The notes under the pieces are model-generated. The model was not told the DNA's origin. It did not search any database and was given only the letters and a program-made list of their open reading frames with translations. The translations under genes and the position numbers were made by a program. Below are positions 1 to 7,843 of a DNA stretch of 64,000 nucleotides, one piece after another (the stretch's first letter is position 1; each line of letters begins with the position of its first letter). The stretch is taken from NCBI RefSeq assembly GCF_041647995.1, contig NZ_JARRIB010000001.1:372001-436000 (forward strand). Reading direction: 5' to 3'. The stretch is from Pyrococcus kukulkanii. Its GTDB lineage: Archaea > Methanobacteriota_B > Thermococci > Thermococcales > Thermococcaceae.

Positions 1-2
1 CC

Positions 3-167
3 CTATCCGGGACGGGAAAACTTATGCTTATTTACACCAAAATGAAGGAAAAGGAAAGATGGTTATTCTATGAACTTCTCTATTTTTTCTACAGGAAATT
101 TAAGGTTTCACTTTTTCTTATATTTGGTACCTTATTTTCCCAAAATATGGGAAAAAATGAAAAATGA
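3..167 (+). other. Possible 3' end of a gene entering from the left edge
   Basis: One plus-strand frame is open from base 3 to a TGA at 165-167 (54 codons) and may be the tail of a gene that starts outside the window. The residues are rich in Phe, Tyr and Lys (for example ELLYFFYRKF) and match no family I know. The inverted repeat at 135-155 lies inside it, which argues that at least the end is regulatory rather than coding. Confidence 0.2.
135..155. promoter_or_regulatory. Perfect inverted repeat upstream of the GNAT gene
   Basis: TTTTCCC and GGGAAAA are separated by seven A/T bases, 52 nt before the ATG at 207. The symmetry and AT-rich centre resemble an operator for a dimeric regulator of the downstream acetyltransferase-MFS pair. 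No TATA box is clearly placed relative to it, so the role is inference. Confidence 0.35.
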
Positions 168-206
168 TTTAATGCATCAGGACACACCTATTCGGAGGTG
201 AGGCTC

Positions 207-1220
207 ATGAAGATATTCCAAGTGACCAGAGAAAATCTCTCAGATTTTCAGGATCTCTACGTTGAATTCTTCCGCGAGCTCCGGGGAAAGCAGGGATGGG
301 GCTTTAATGAGGGGGAGTTAAAGAGGGAGGCGAAAGAATACTTCGAGAGGGGAGACCTAATATTCATAGCGTACAAGGACGAACCTGCTGGATTTATAAG
401 GTTATCTTCCAGAGAAGGCTGCTACTGGATTGAAGAGCTCTTCGTAAAGCCAAAATTCCGAGGACAAGGGATAGGAAAGGCATTAGTGAAACGAGCTGAG
501 GAAGAAGTTAAAAAGCACGATGACGCACTTTACCTCTACGTCCTCCCCCAGGATAAAGATGCCATTGCGTTTTGGAAAAAGATGGGATATAGGATAGTGA
601 ACACGATAGAATTAATGAAAGATCTCAGCGATGAAAAAGTTCCTCTCAGGACAATAGAGATCCTGGGGGAGGAGTTCAAGATATTCAAGTGGAACAGGGA
701 GAAGTATACAAGGGAAGAACTTGAATTCCTAGATTTACTAGAGGATTTCTACTCCAAGGGAGGAACCAAGGAAGAGTTTATATCAATCGTCAGCAGGGGC
801 TTAAAGGAGTGGCTCTATGGATTAGAGGAGTGCGAAAGAGTACTTAAGGAATTTGATACACCAATAACTCCAAGGGAGCTATGGCTTTATTTAAATGCCG
901 AGACCATTGAAAAAGATAGGTACACCCCTAAGGAGATACTCTCAAACCGATATCTCCTTCTTCATGAAATTGAGGAGATAAAGTGTCTAAAGGAGAGGGG
1001 ACTAAAGATTAGTAGGGAGGTAATAATTAATAACCCATGGATAGTATATGAATGCCATTTAAAAGCTATGGAAGCCGAACTGAAGGTGGCTAATGAAGAG
1101 TGGAGGAAAAAGAGACTTAAAGACCTAGGAAAATATCTTAAACAGCCTCTTCCTAAGGATTTGAAAGAGAAAATTGAAGGACTAATAAACAAATATAAAG
1201 CTTATAAACCGGATGTATGA
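207..1220 (+). CDS. GNAT N-acetyltransferase with a helical C-terminal extension
   Basis: The first ~140 residues form a GNAT fold. The acetyl-CoA pyrophosphate loop is visible as RGQGIGKALV, followed by the usual DAIAFWKKMGY strand-helix segment of motif B. About 195 further residues, charged and helical, follow without a domain I can name, so the 337-aa protein is twice the length of a simple GNAT enzyme. Substrate is unknown. I place the start at ATG 207 because GGAGGTG at 195-200 is then well spaced; GTG 198 overlaps that site and would add three residues. The stop overlaps the MFS gene by 8 nt, so the two are probably cotranscribed. Confidence 0.85.
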   Translation: MKIFQVTRENLSDFQDLYVEFFRELRGKQGWGFNEGELKREAKEYFERGDLIFIAYKDEPAGFIRLSSREGCYWIEELFVKPKFRGQGIGKALVKRAEEEVKKHDDALYLYVLPQDKDAIAFWKKMGYRIVNTIELMKDLSDEKVPLRTIEILGEEFKIFKWNREKYTREELEFLDLLEDFYSKGGTKEEFISIVSRGLKEWLYGLEECERVLKEFDTPITPRELWLYLNAETIEKDRYTPKEILSNRYLLLHEIEEIKCLKERGLKISREVIINNPWIVYECHLKAMEAELKVANEEWRKKRLKDLGKYLKQPLPKDLKEKIEGLINKYKAYKPDV

Positions 1221-2400
1221 AAAAGCCTTCACAATGCGCTGGAGTGAAATACCCAAGGGTGCTAAGGCGTACATGATATATCATGCACTCATAGAGCCCC
1301 AATTGATCGCTTGGCTACTCCTTCCCCTCTACATGATGCTCACGGGCTACAGCGTTCTCGACGTTGGAGTGCTCTTCACTCTGGTCAACGTAGCCCTAAT
1401 CCCAGCGACGTACATCATAGGCCGGGCATTCAATAGGTGGGACATCAAGAAAGGATTAATGGTGATAGATGCCCTCGATGGGATAGCTTACATATTTTAC
1501 GGCCTAGCCCAAGGAGCTTATGCTTCAATAATGCTCTTCCTCGGCAGGCTAATAGAAAAAGTGTCAACTATCCTATACCCACTTTACAGGGCGTACGAGC
1601 AGATAATATATCCGGAAGATAAATATGAGGAAATATTCGCGTGGCACCTGAGGATACCGGAAATCAGCAGGTTAATCTCCTATCCAATCCTGGGTTACAT
1701 CTTTGGATACGTATTCTTTAAGCCTGAATACTATCGAATGGCCTTCATGATCTTCGGCCTACTTTCAATCCCAACGATCCTCTACATCCATCTCTTCCTG
1801 CCCTCAGTAGGAAGGGAGGAGAGAATACAGCCGGAAGGATTTAAGTTCAGGGTTGGGGAGTTTAAGCTACTATTGCTTTTTGAAGCCCTGTTTACCCTAT
1901 CTTGGGCCCTTGCCCCCACCTTTGTCTTGATAAACTACGTTGTCTTCACGTTACACAAGACAATCTTTGAGGTTACCCTGATAGAGTGTGCGAACAGCAT
2001 AGCAATGATCCTGGGGACTTACCTTAGTGAGAAGTTCCCAAAGGAAAGGGGTTTCATTGCAATGTCCCTGGGCATGTTCATCTCAGCCCTGTACGCACTC
2101 ATAATGGCCCTATCCCCTCCCTTCTGGCTTGCCATCGTTGCTTACATGCTCGAGGCCTTGGGGAGCGCGATATGGTTCCCATTCTACAGGGCATGGAAGT
2201 TCTCCCTAATCCCAAAGGATAGAGTAAGTGAGTTCCATGCTGCAATTTCGAGCTACAACCGAATTATCTCCCTGTTTGCACCTCTCATAGCTGGGGGACT
2301 AGCCACAATACATCCAACCCTTCCTTATGGCGTAAGTTTAATTACCTTCGTAGTCATGGCGATCCTCTTCCTTATACTCAGAGTGGCTCGAACTCGTTGA
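1213..2400 (+). CDS. Major facilitator superfamily transporter
   Basis: This 395-aa protein has about 10-12 hydrophobic segments and the overall spacing of an MFS permease, with a long cytoplasmic-like stretch near residues 195-215 between the two halves. It should be a plasma membrane secondary transporter; the sequence does not show whether it imports or exports, nor its substrate. Start codon choice is between ATG 1213, which overlaps the upstream gene, and ATG 1234. The 8-nt overlap with the GNAT gene suggests translational coupling and possibly a shared job, such as modifying and exporting a small molecule. Its 3' end overlaps the convergent DUF835 gene by 23 nt. Confidence 0.85.
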   Translation: MYEKAFTMRWSEIPKGAKAYMIYHALIEPQLIAWLLLPLYMMLTGYSVLDVGVLFTLVNVALIPATYIIGRAFNRWDIKKGLMVIDALDGIAYIFYGLAQGAYASIMLFLGRLIEKVSTILYPLYRAYEQIIYPEDKYEEIFAWHLRIPEISRLISYPILGYIFGYVFFKPEYYRMAFMIFGLLSIPTILYIHLFLPSVGREERIQPEGFKFRVGEFKLLLLFEALFTLSWALAPTFVLINYVVFTLHKTIFEVTLIECANSIAMILGTYLSEKFPKERGFIAMSLGMFISALYALIMALSPPFWLAIVAYMLEALGSAIWFPFYRAWKFSLIPKDRVSEFHAAISSYNRIISLFAPLIAGGLATIHPTLPYGVSLITFVVMAILFLILRVARTR

Positions 2401-3142
2401 GGAGCAGGGTGTACTGCCTCGGCTCAAGGGCCTTCTCATCCACGGCCAAGACAAGTGCCGAATTAAGCATTAAGAGATGATCTTTGAGATTTACAAGGAA
2501 CTTGAACACGCTCGGGAATTCGTTGTATATCAACAGATACTCAAGGCAATCAATTATTATCACGGCATAGCTGTTTTCTTTTGCGAACCTTATAGCGTAT
2601 TCCTGGATCACATGTAACTTCGTCGGTGCAATACCTTCCTCAGAAGCTTGTGTTATCCATACAACTCTAACATTTTCTCCTAAATCTTTGTAAAAGTCTG
2701 GAGAACGAGTAAAAATGAGAATTGGGGCATTGAGTTCTTTTATCATGTTTATCAGATCAACGATTCTCGACCTTGCTCCCGAGATTATGTAGGCTCCTAT
2801 AAGCTTCTCCCCTCCGCCGTTCTCACTAGCTTTCTTTTGAGACTGAATAATGAAGAGGTACTCTTCTTCTAGGAACCTAACGTACCAAGTTACCATTATC
2901 ATCAAACCAAGGATCGCAAAGGAATATATGACATAGATCACTGATCCTATTTCTTCCCCTTTCGTTAGTTTCTCAAACATCTCCACAGCTCTCACGATAA
3001 CAGCTGATGTCAGAAAACCCGTAAGTCCAATTACAGCCTTCCTTGCCTTTCCAGAATACCTATTTATTCTTTGGATGAAAAACATGAGCAGATACAGTAG
3101 GGAAATAGTTATCATCAGTGAATATACTAAAGTTAGATCCAA
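2378..3142 (-). CDS. DUF835 family membrane protein
   Basis: The N-terminal ~100 residues contain hydrophobic segments (around 5-22, 33-52 and 70-92) that should anchor the protein in the membrane. A soluble C-terminal domain from about residue 115 carries DUF835 features: alternating strands and helices with PILIFTRSP, VRVVWITQ and YAVIIIDCLEYLLIYN. DUF835 proteins are common in Thermococcales and often sit beside signalling domains, but their activity is not established. The start is TTG at 3142, preceded by GGAGGTG nine bases upstream; no better ATG exists nearby. The gene is convergent with the MFS gene, and its last codons lie inside that gene. Confidence 0.75.
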   Translation of the reverse strand: MDLTLVYSLMITISLLYLLMFFIQRINRYSGKARKAVIGLTGFLTSAVIVRAVEMFEKLTKGEEIGSVIYVIYSFAILGLMIMVTWYVRFLEEEYLFIIQSQKKASENGGGEKLIGAYIISGARSRIVDLINMIKELNAPILIFTRSPDFYKDLGENVRVVWITQASEEGIAPTKLHVIQEYAIRFAKENSYAVIIIDCLEYLLIYNEFPSVFKFLVNLKDHLLMLNSALVLAVDEKALEPRQYTLLLNEFEPL

Positions 3143-3286
3143 AATGATTCACCTCCATAACTGGATGTAACTTAATTAACTATGGCCTTACTTTGTTGTC
3201 CAATAATATGCAATGCTTTAATATTTTTCTATTCTATTTCGTAACAATTTGTGAGAAAAATCTTAGAGAAGGCTTGGAAAGGAAAG

Positions 3287-3619
3287 TTAAGATATTCGAC
3301 CTTTTTCCTTTCTTATCGAATATGTGAGACCATACGCAGGCCAGAGGCCTGGGGGTTGTGAGTAATGATGGATATTTCTTAAAACTTTCTCGGCCTCCTT
3401 TTTGGTTCTCGCCTTAACAAGCAACTTTCCTGGTTTTAGAATTATATCAGCACGTGGAAGGTGAACTATCAAATCACTCCCCTTTATCTCAGGCTTAGCC
3501 CTCATTAAAAGAGATCTTAACTCTTTATAAGCATCTTCGGTTATTTCCTGCTCAAGAATCTGCTCGTGGTTCTTCTTAAACAATTTTGTCCAAAAACTAT
3601 TAGATTCTTCCTCCTCCAT
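3287..3619 (-). CDS. Hypothetical protein, 110 aa
   Basis: I do not recognise this small soluble protein. It begins with an acidic MEEEES stretch and a lysine-rich LFKK patch. Its central part has an alternating strand pattern (SDLIVHLPRADIILKPGKL, then KEAEKVLRNIHH), which may be a small alpha/beta or KH-like fold. It ends in a Pro- and Tyr-rich segment. It stands alone between the DUF835 gene and the synthetase gene on the same strand, 144 nt from the former and about 97 nt from the latter. Coding is supported by normal codon use and a plausible ATG, but no clear ribosome site was found. Confidence 0.6.
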   Translation of the reverse strand: MEEEESNSFWTKLFKKNHEQILEQEITEDAYKELRSLLMRAKPEIKGSDLIVHLPRADIILKPGKLLVKARTKKEAEKVLRNIHHYSQPPGLWPAYGLTYSIRKEKGRIS

Positions 3620-3715
3620 CGGCGCTCTATACCTCCTTGCCAGTTTTCAATAGATTGTATGAGAACCTTTCTTTTAAGCTTTTCTCCAAGATAGGCAGAG
3701 AAATGATAAGAAAAG

Positions 3716-4414
3716 TCAAAGTATCATCCTGGCATCTACGGCAACTGCCGAATCCTCATATGCGAAGATTGGGTTTATGTCAATCTCCTTAATCTCGGGA
3801 AGCTCAAGAGCCAACTCGCCAACCTTAACGATTATGTCGGCCAATGCCTCGATATTAACGGGCTTCTCACCTCTTGCACCGGCGAGGATTGGATAAGCCT
3901 TGATCTCCCTGATCATGTCAAGTGCCTCATCCTTGCTGACGGGAGCGACCCTAAAGCTTACGTCCTTGAGGATCTCGACGAATATTCCACCAAGACCGAA
4001 CATGACCGCGGGTCCAAACTGGGGATCCCTGATCATTCCAACGATGACCTCCTTCCCAAGCGGAAGCATCCTGTAGATTATGACACCCCAGAGGTCAGCG
4101 TCTGGCTTGTAGTTCTTTGCATTTTGCATTATCGTTCTGAAGGCTTCCCTTGCTTCTTCATCGTTCTTTATGTTTATCTTAACACCGCCAGCGTCACTCT
4201 TATGGATTATCTGGGGGGAGACTATCTTCATGACAACGGGATATCCTATTTCCCTTGCAAATTGAACTGCTTCGTCTTCGTTCCTTGCTACCTTGAACTC
4301 AGGAACTGGAATTCCGTAAAGCTTGAGAATCTCCTTTGCTTCTGGCTCAACAAGTGGCCTGTTCTCAGCCTTTGCTTTCTCAATAATTTCCCTAGCCTTC
4401 GCGATCCTGTCCAT
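3716..4414 (-). CDS. ADP-forming acyl-CoA synthetase, beta subunit
   Basis: This is the separate ATP-grasp subunit of archaeal NDP-forming acetyl-CoA synthetase (ACD), which makes ATP from acyl-CoA, ADP and phosphate at the end of sugar and amino acid fermentation. Hallmarks include GYPVVMKIVSPQIIHKSDAGG, GVIIYRMLPLGKEVIVG, FGLGGIFVEILKDVSFR and the acidic metal-binding tail IDINPIFAY. The length (232 aa) fits the beta subunit. No alpha subunit is adjacent, unlike the 34.6-36.8 kb pair, so it must assemble with an alpha subunit encoded elsewhere, as known for Pyrococcus ACD isoenzymes. The ATG at 4414 follows a GGTGAT ribosome site. Confidence 0.95.
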   Translation of the reverse strand: MDRIAKAREIIEKAKAENRPLVEPEAKEILKLYGIPVPEFKVARNEDEAVQFAREIGYPVVMKIVSPQIIHKSDAGGVKINIKNDEEAREAFRTIMQNAKNYKPDADLWGVIIYRMLPLGKEVIVGMIRDPQFGPAVMFGLGGIFVEILKDVSFRVAPVSKDEALDMIREIKAYPILAGARGEKPVNIEALADIIVKVGELALELPEIKEIDINPIFAYEDSAVAVDARMIL

Positions 4415-4460
4415 TTAAATCACCCCTGTAATCTTGACGTTTACCAATATTTTCCAGTGG

Positions 4461-5387
4461 TTAAAAGTATTTCCATTCATTTTTGAACCACTCAAACGTC
4501 TCTTTTAGGCCCTCTTCTAAGCTATACTTGGGAGAAAATCCCAGCTTTCTCAGCTTGCTTATATCCGCAACGCTCCTCCTTATATCTCCAGGCCTCGGAG
4601 GTGCAAAGACTACTGAGGAGGATGCCCCACTGAGGTCTATTATCTTTAGGGCCAGCTCAAGCACGCTTGTCTCTTTACCTGTGGCAACGTTAAATACCTC
4701 TCCTTCAGCCCTCTTCTTTTTAGCAACCAGCAAGTTGGCTTCAACAACGTCTTTGACATAAATAAAGTCCCTAGTCTGCTTTCCATCACCAAAGATCGTT
4801 AGGGGCTCGTTCTTTATTGCATTTCTCATAAATATACTTATTACACCCGCATATGCGGAGCTTTGCCTTGGACCGTAGACGTTGAAGTACCTGAGGACAA
4901 CGGTAGGAACGCCGTATATTTCATAAAATACCCTACAGTAGTGTTCGCCTGCGAGCTTCGTCACGCCATATGGAGAGATTGGGGACGGTGCTTCACTCTC
5001 CTTAAGAGGGAGGTTAGGGTTATCCCCATAAACGGCAGCGGATGACGCAAATATCAGCTTCCCATTGCCTTCAGTAAGGGCCATCAGCACGTTTAACGTT
5101 CCAATAACATTCACTTCTTCAGTAAAAACGGGGTTCCTAACGCTCTCATCGACGCTTATTTGAGCTGCTTCATGAAATACATAGTCAGCTTCCCTCACTA
5201 TATCGGATATCGCTTCAAAGTCCCTTACATCGGCATTTATGAACTTCACGTTTTCCGGCACGTTTTCAAGTTTCCCGGAGTAGAGGTTGTCTATGACGAT
5301 GACATCATTGCCTTCTGCCAAAGCTTCTGCTATGTGCGAACCTATGAAGCCTGCTCCTCCCGTAACAACAATAAGCTTGTTTTTCAT
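4461..5387 (-). CDS. NAD-dependent nucleotide-sugar epimerase/dehydratase
   Basis: A 308-aa extended short-chain dehydrogenase. The Rossmann motif GGAGFIGSHIAEAL is at the N terminus, the Asp of VIVIDNLYSG should bind NAD ribose, and the catalytic Ser region (FASSAAVYGD) and YGVTKLAGE (YxxxK) are intact. The closest characterised types are UDP-glucose 4-epimerase (GalE) and dTDP-glucose 4,6-dehydratase-like enzymes; the short length and VYGPRQ motif favour an epimerase, but the sugar is not decided. It may supply activated sugars for glycosylation. It starts at ATG 5387, divergent from the HAD gene across only 47 nt, where an AT-rich box at about 5405-5414 could serve both directions. Confidence 0.9.
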   Translation of the reverse strand: MKNKLIVVTGGAGFIGSHIAEALAEGNDVIVIDNLYSGKLENVPENVKFINADVRDFEAISDIVREADYVFHEAAQISVDESVRNPVFTEEVNVIGTLNVLMALTEGNGKLIFASSAAVYGDNPNLPLKESEAPSPISPYGVTKLAGEHYCRVFYEIYGVPTVVLRYFNVYGPRQSSAYAGVISIFMRNAIKNEPLTIFGDGKQTRDFIYVKDVVEANLLVAKKKRAEGEVFNVATGKETSVLELALKIIDLSGASSSVVFAPPRPGDIRRSVADISKLRKLGFSPKYSLEEGLKETFEWFKNEWKYF

Positions 5388-5434
5388 GTAGAAGGATTTT
5401 AAGGAGTTTAAATAAAATGGTTTCGGGGAGAAGA

Positions 5435-6088
5435 ATGATCAAGGCTATAATTTTTGATGTCGATGAGACTCTTGTCTATTATGAAGGTTATTCACTAAAG
5501 GAGTGGTACGAGAAAGTTGCAATTCCGGCAATGAAGGAGCTTGGAGTTGTCATTAATTGGGAAACCTTTAGGAAGATGGCAAAAGGAGAGCTACCAAGGA
5601 GTTACGTTGAAAATTTTGGTATAGATCATGTGATGTTCTGGAAGGCCATGGACAGAGCGAACCGGCAATACAGAGAGAAACTGCTAAGGGAGGGAAGGAT
5701 ACATGTTTATCCCGATGTCGATGTCATCAAAAAGCTCAAGGCTAAGGGCATAAAGCTGGCTGCTGTTAGCAACGCATCCCAGGATAATACAGAGCTTGTT
5801 CTTAGGGCCTTTGGTCTCCTAAATTACTTCGATGTCGTTCTAGGCAAGGACTATTCCTATCTAGATGGTGTCAAGCCAAATCCTTACCTTATTGAAAAGG
5901 CTATGAACATCTTGAGAACCAAAAGAGAGGAAACTGTGCTCGTGGGAGACAGCGAACTCGATGTTAAGGCCGGAAAAAATGCTGGGATAAGAGTCGTCCA
6001 AATAGTAAGGGAGAAGAGGGTTGAGGGTGCTGATTATTATATAACGAGCCTCAATGAACTTCTTGATCTCATAGAGCGTGACTTCTGA
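5435..6088 (+). CDS. HAD-superfamily phosphohydrolase
   Basis: The nucleophile motif DVDETLVYY, the Ser of AAVSNAS (motif II), the Lys of DGVKPNP (motif III) and VGDSELDVKAGKNAG (motif IV) are all present, with a helical cap between motifs I and II. The enzyme should hydrolyse a phosphate monoester; related archaeal proteins are annotated as 2-haloalkanoic acid dehalogenase-like or glyceraldehyde-3-phosphate phosphatase-like, so the substrate is open. I prefer ATG 5435 (217 aa) over ATG 5417 because GGGGAG lies six bases before it and the protein then starts directly at the first strand. It overlaps the convergent small gene by 20 nt. Confidence 0.88.
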   Translation: MIKAIIFDVDETLVYYEGYSLKEWYEKVAIPAMKELGVVINWETFRKMAKGELPRSYVENFGIDHVMFWKAMDRANRQYREKLLREGRIHVYPDVDVIKKLKAKGIKLAAVSNASQDNTELVLRAFGLLNYFDVVLGKDYSYLDGVKPNPYLIEKAMNILRTKREETVLVGDSELDVKAGKNAGIRVVQIVREKRVEGADYYITSLNELLDLIERDF

Positions 6089-6335
6089 GGTTTGTCAGCT
6101 TGATAAGAGTTTTTACTACTTTTTCATCTCCAAACTCCCCCTCAGGATCCATATCTTCAAGCTTTCTCCGGAGAGCTTTGAGTTCATCAAGTATATCATG
6201 CAGTTCGAGAGACTTCTGCATGAACTCCCAAGATGTATAGGGGCTCTCAAAAATTCTAGCTTGATAAGCAACTATTGCCATCCTGACGTTAGCTTCAGCC
6301 TGATCAAGCAATTCAAGGACATCTTTAACCTTCAT
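6069..6335 (-). CDS. Hypothetical small helical protein, 88 aa
   Basis: The protein is almost wholly helical, with heptad-like Leu spacing (VLELLDQAEANVRMAIVAY and LHDILDELKALRRKLEDM) that suggests a coiled coil or helical bundle. I do not recognise a family. It is transcribed divergently from the ArsR-type regulator, with its ATG about 18 nt from an AT-rich box at 6353-6361 that may serve both genes. A position opposite a regulator with an operator-like palindrome between them often marks a regulated target, but that is inference. Confidence 0.6.
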   Translation of the reverse strand: MKVKDVLELLDQAEANVRMAIVAYQARIFESPYTSWEFMQKSLELHDILDELKALRRKLEDMDPEGEFGDEKVVKTLIKLTNLRSHAL

Positions 6336-6352
6336 ACTTGTAAATTTGGGAA

Positions 6353-6386
6353 AATATTTAAAATAGTTTTTCCTAACATTCTGTTA
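6353..6386. promoter_or_regulatory. Divergent promoter with an operator-like palindrome
   Basis: AAATATTTA at about 6353-6361 reads as a TATA box on both strands. It is followed at 6374-6386 by the palindrome TAACATTCTGTTA (5-bp arms, 3-bp centre). For the plus-strand regulator this places the palindrome over or just before the transcription start, where an archaeal repressor would block polymerase. Autoregulation by the downstream ArsR-like protein is the simplest reading. Confidence 0.5.
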
Positions 6387-6417
6387 GATAAAATAGAGTG
6401 AGCGAGAGGTGATGATT

Positions 6418-7023
6418 ATGAGTGAAGAGTTGGGAAAATTGCTTAATGTCCTAGGGAATGAGACTAGAAGGAGAATACTATTCCTGCTAACTAAGAGACC
6501 CTATTTCGTTAGCGAACTCAGCCAAGAACTTGGCGTTGGTCAAAAGGCCGTGCTTGAACATCTAAGAATACTGGAGGAGGCGGGCCTAGTTGAGAGTAGA
6601 ATCGAGAAGATACCCAGGGGAAGGCCCAGGAAATATTACATGATAAAGAAAGGACTGAGATTAGAAATACTACTAACTCCAACGCTCTTCGGTTCAGAAA
6701 TGTACGAGCCTAAGGACATAAGAAAAAGTCCAGAGTACGAACAGGCAAGAGAACTAATAAAGTCTCAAGAGCCCATTGACATTAAAATGAAAGAGCTCGC
6801 AGAGTTCCTACATGAGCTAGATGAGAGGATAAGGGAGATCATAGAGGAGAAGAGAGAGCTTGAGGAAGTAAAGATGTTAGTAGAAACGTACATCGAGAAC
6901 GTTATGAAAAGAATTTCAGAAGAGAACAGGACTATGATGGAGGAGATATTTAAAGAGATTGAGAGGGTATTACCTCCAGCGTACGCTCGGAGGATCAAGG
7001 AGAAGTTCATAGAAAACCTTTAA
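6418..7023 (+). CDS. ArsR-type winged-helix transcriptional regulator with coiled coil
   Basis: Residues ~1-75 form a winged helix: LGNETRRRILFLLTKRPYFVSELSQELG followed by the recognition helix QKAVLEHLRILEEAGLVES and a wing ending RGRPRKYYMI. Residues ~115-200 are strongly helical (KMKELAEFLHELDERIREI onwards) and probably dimerise. There are no Cys clusters to suggest metal or redox sensing. GAGAGGT at 6404-6410 best fits ATG 6418; GTG 6409 and ATG 6412 lie too close to it. Its own promoter carries the palindrome described above, so it probably controls itself and perhaps the divergent 88-aa gene. GAR1 follows after 27 nt. Confidence 0.9.
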   Translation: MSEELGKLLNVLGNETRRRILFLLTKRPYFVSELSQELGVGQKAVLEHLRILEEAGLVESRIEKIPRGRPRKYYMIKKGLRLEILLTPTLFGSEMYEPKDIRKSPEYEQARELIKSQEPIDIKMKELAEFLHELDERIREIIEEKRELEEVKMLVETYIENVMKRISEENRTMMEEIFKEIERVLPPAYARRIKEKFIENL

Positions 7024-7050
7024 ATGCCAAAGCTGTAGGTTGATGTTGAT

Positions 7051-7323
7051 ATGAAGAGGCTAGGAAAAGTTTCCCATTATGCAAAGCAGGGATTCCTGAT
7101 AGTGAGGACAAGCTGGGTGCCCTCACTCAATGATAAGGTTATTGACAAGAACTTGAGATTCGTTGGGATAGTTAAGGATGTTTTTGGGCCGATTAAAGCC
7201 CCATACGTAGCCATCAAGCCAAAAGTTAAAGATCCCGAAAAGTACGTTGGTGAGGTACTCTATATCGACACTAGGAAGAAGAGGAGAGAGAAGAAACAAA
7301 TGAGGAAAAAGAAAAAGTTCTGA
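7051..7323 (+). CDS. gar1: H/ACA RNP core protein GAR1
   Basis: This 90-aa protein matches archaeal Gar1: a six-stranded barrel core with LGKVSHYAKQGFLIVR, the conserved VGIVKDVFGPIKAPYVAIKP segment, and a Lys/Arg-rich tail (RKKRREKKQMRKKKKF). Gar1 binds the pseudouridine synthase Cbf5 and promotes substrate turnover in H/ACA guide RNPs. It is the only H/ACA protein gene in the window, and an H/ACA-type guide RNA lies about 1.3 kb downstream on the same strand. It starts at ATG 7051 shortly after the regulator gene, and a metallophosphoesterase follows 25 nt later. Confidence 0.95.
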   Translation: MKRLGKVSHYAKQGFLIVRTSWVPSLNDKVIDKNLRFVGIVKDVFGPIKAPYVAIKPKVKDPEKYVGEVLYIDTRKKRREKKQMRKKKKF

Positions 7324-7348
7324 ACTGTGATGAGAGGGGACCTCGCCG

Positions 7349-7843
7349 ATGTTGATAGGTGTGATTAGTGATACTCACTTCCCTAAGGCTTATTTTCCTG
7401 ACAAGATTAAGGACTTTTTTAAGAAAAAGGGTGTTAAGTATATAATCCACGCTGGAGATGTGCAGGATAAGGCTCTGATCGAGATGCTCGAAGAAATAGC
7501 CCCGGTGATAGCCGTAAAAGGAAATGCTGATTCTTTTAAACTACCAGAGGAAGAAGTCTTGAAGGTGTTCGACTGGAATATCTTAATCATTCATGGACAC
7601 CAATTTCTCTCATTAAGTTCTCAGAACTTAGTTTACAAAGCCCTTGAAGTAGGGGCAGATATTCTGATATTTGGACACACTCACAAGCCCTACTATAATG
7701 AATTTTCTTACATGAAGAAGAGGGTTACTCTCCTTAACCCGGGATCTCCTACCTTACCAAGGTTCAGCGAGCCAAGTTTTGCAATTCTCAACCTGAGTAA
7801 GGATGATGTAGATGTGAAGTTTTACAATGTTTGGACATTATAA
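7349..7843 (+). CDS. YfcE/MJ0936-type metallophosphoesterase
   Basis: The five metallophosphatase blocks are all visible: GVISDTHFP, IIHAGDVQ, VKGNAD, IIHGHQF and FGHTHKP. These ligate two metal ions, and the enzyme should cleave phosphodiesters; relatives such as MJ0936 and YfcE act on model phosphodiesters, with natural substrate unsettled. At 164 aa it has the minimal fold with no extra domain. GAGGGGACC lies just before ATG 7349. It may be cotranscribed with gar1. Its last six bases overlap the end of the convergent Cas4-like gene. Confidence 0.92.
   Translation: MLIGVISDTHFPKAYFPDKIKDFFKKKGVKYIIHAGDVQDKALIEMLEEIAPVIAVKGNADSFKLPEEEVLKVFDWNILIIHGHQFLSLSSQNLVYKALEVGADILIFGHTHKPYYNEFSYMKKRVTLLNPGSPTLPRFSEPSFAILNLSKDDVDVKFYNVWTL

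Noticed and set aside
7326-7365. TGATGA motif with guide-like spacing resembling another C/D sRNA
   Set aside because: No CTGA box at either expected place, and the sequence is the ribosome site and start of the metallophosphoesterase.
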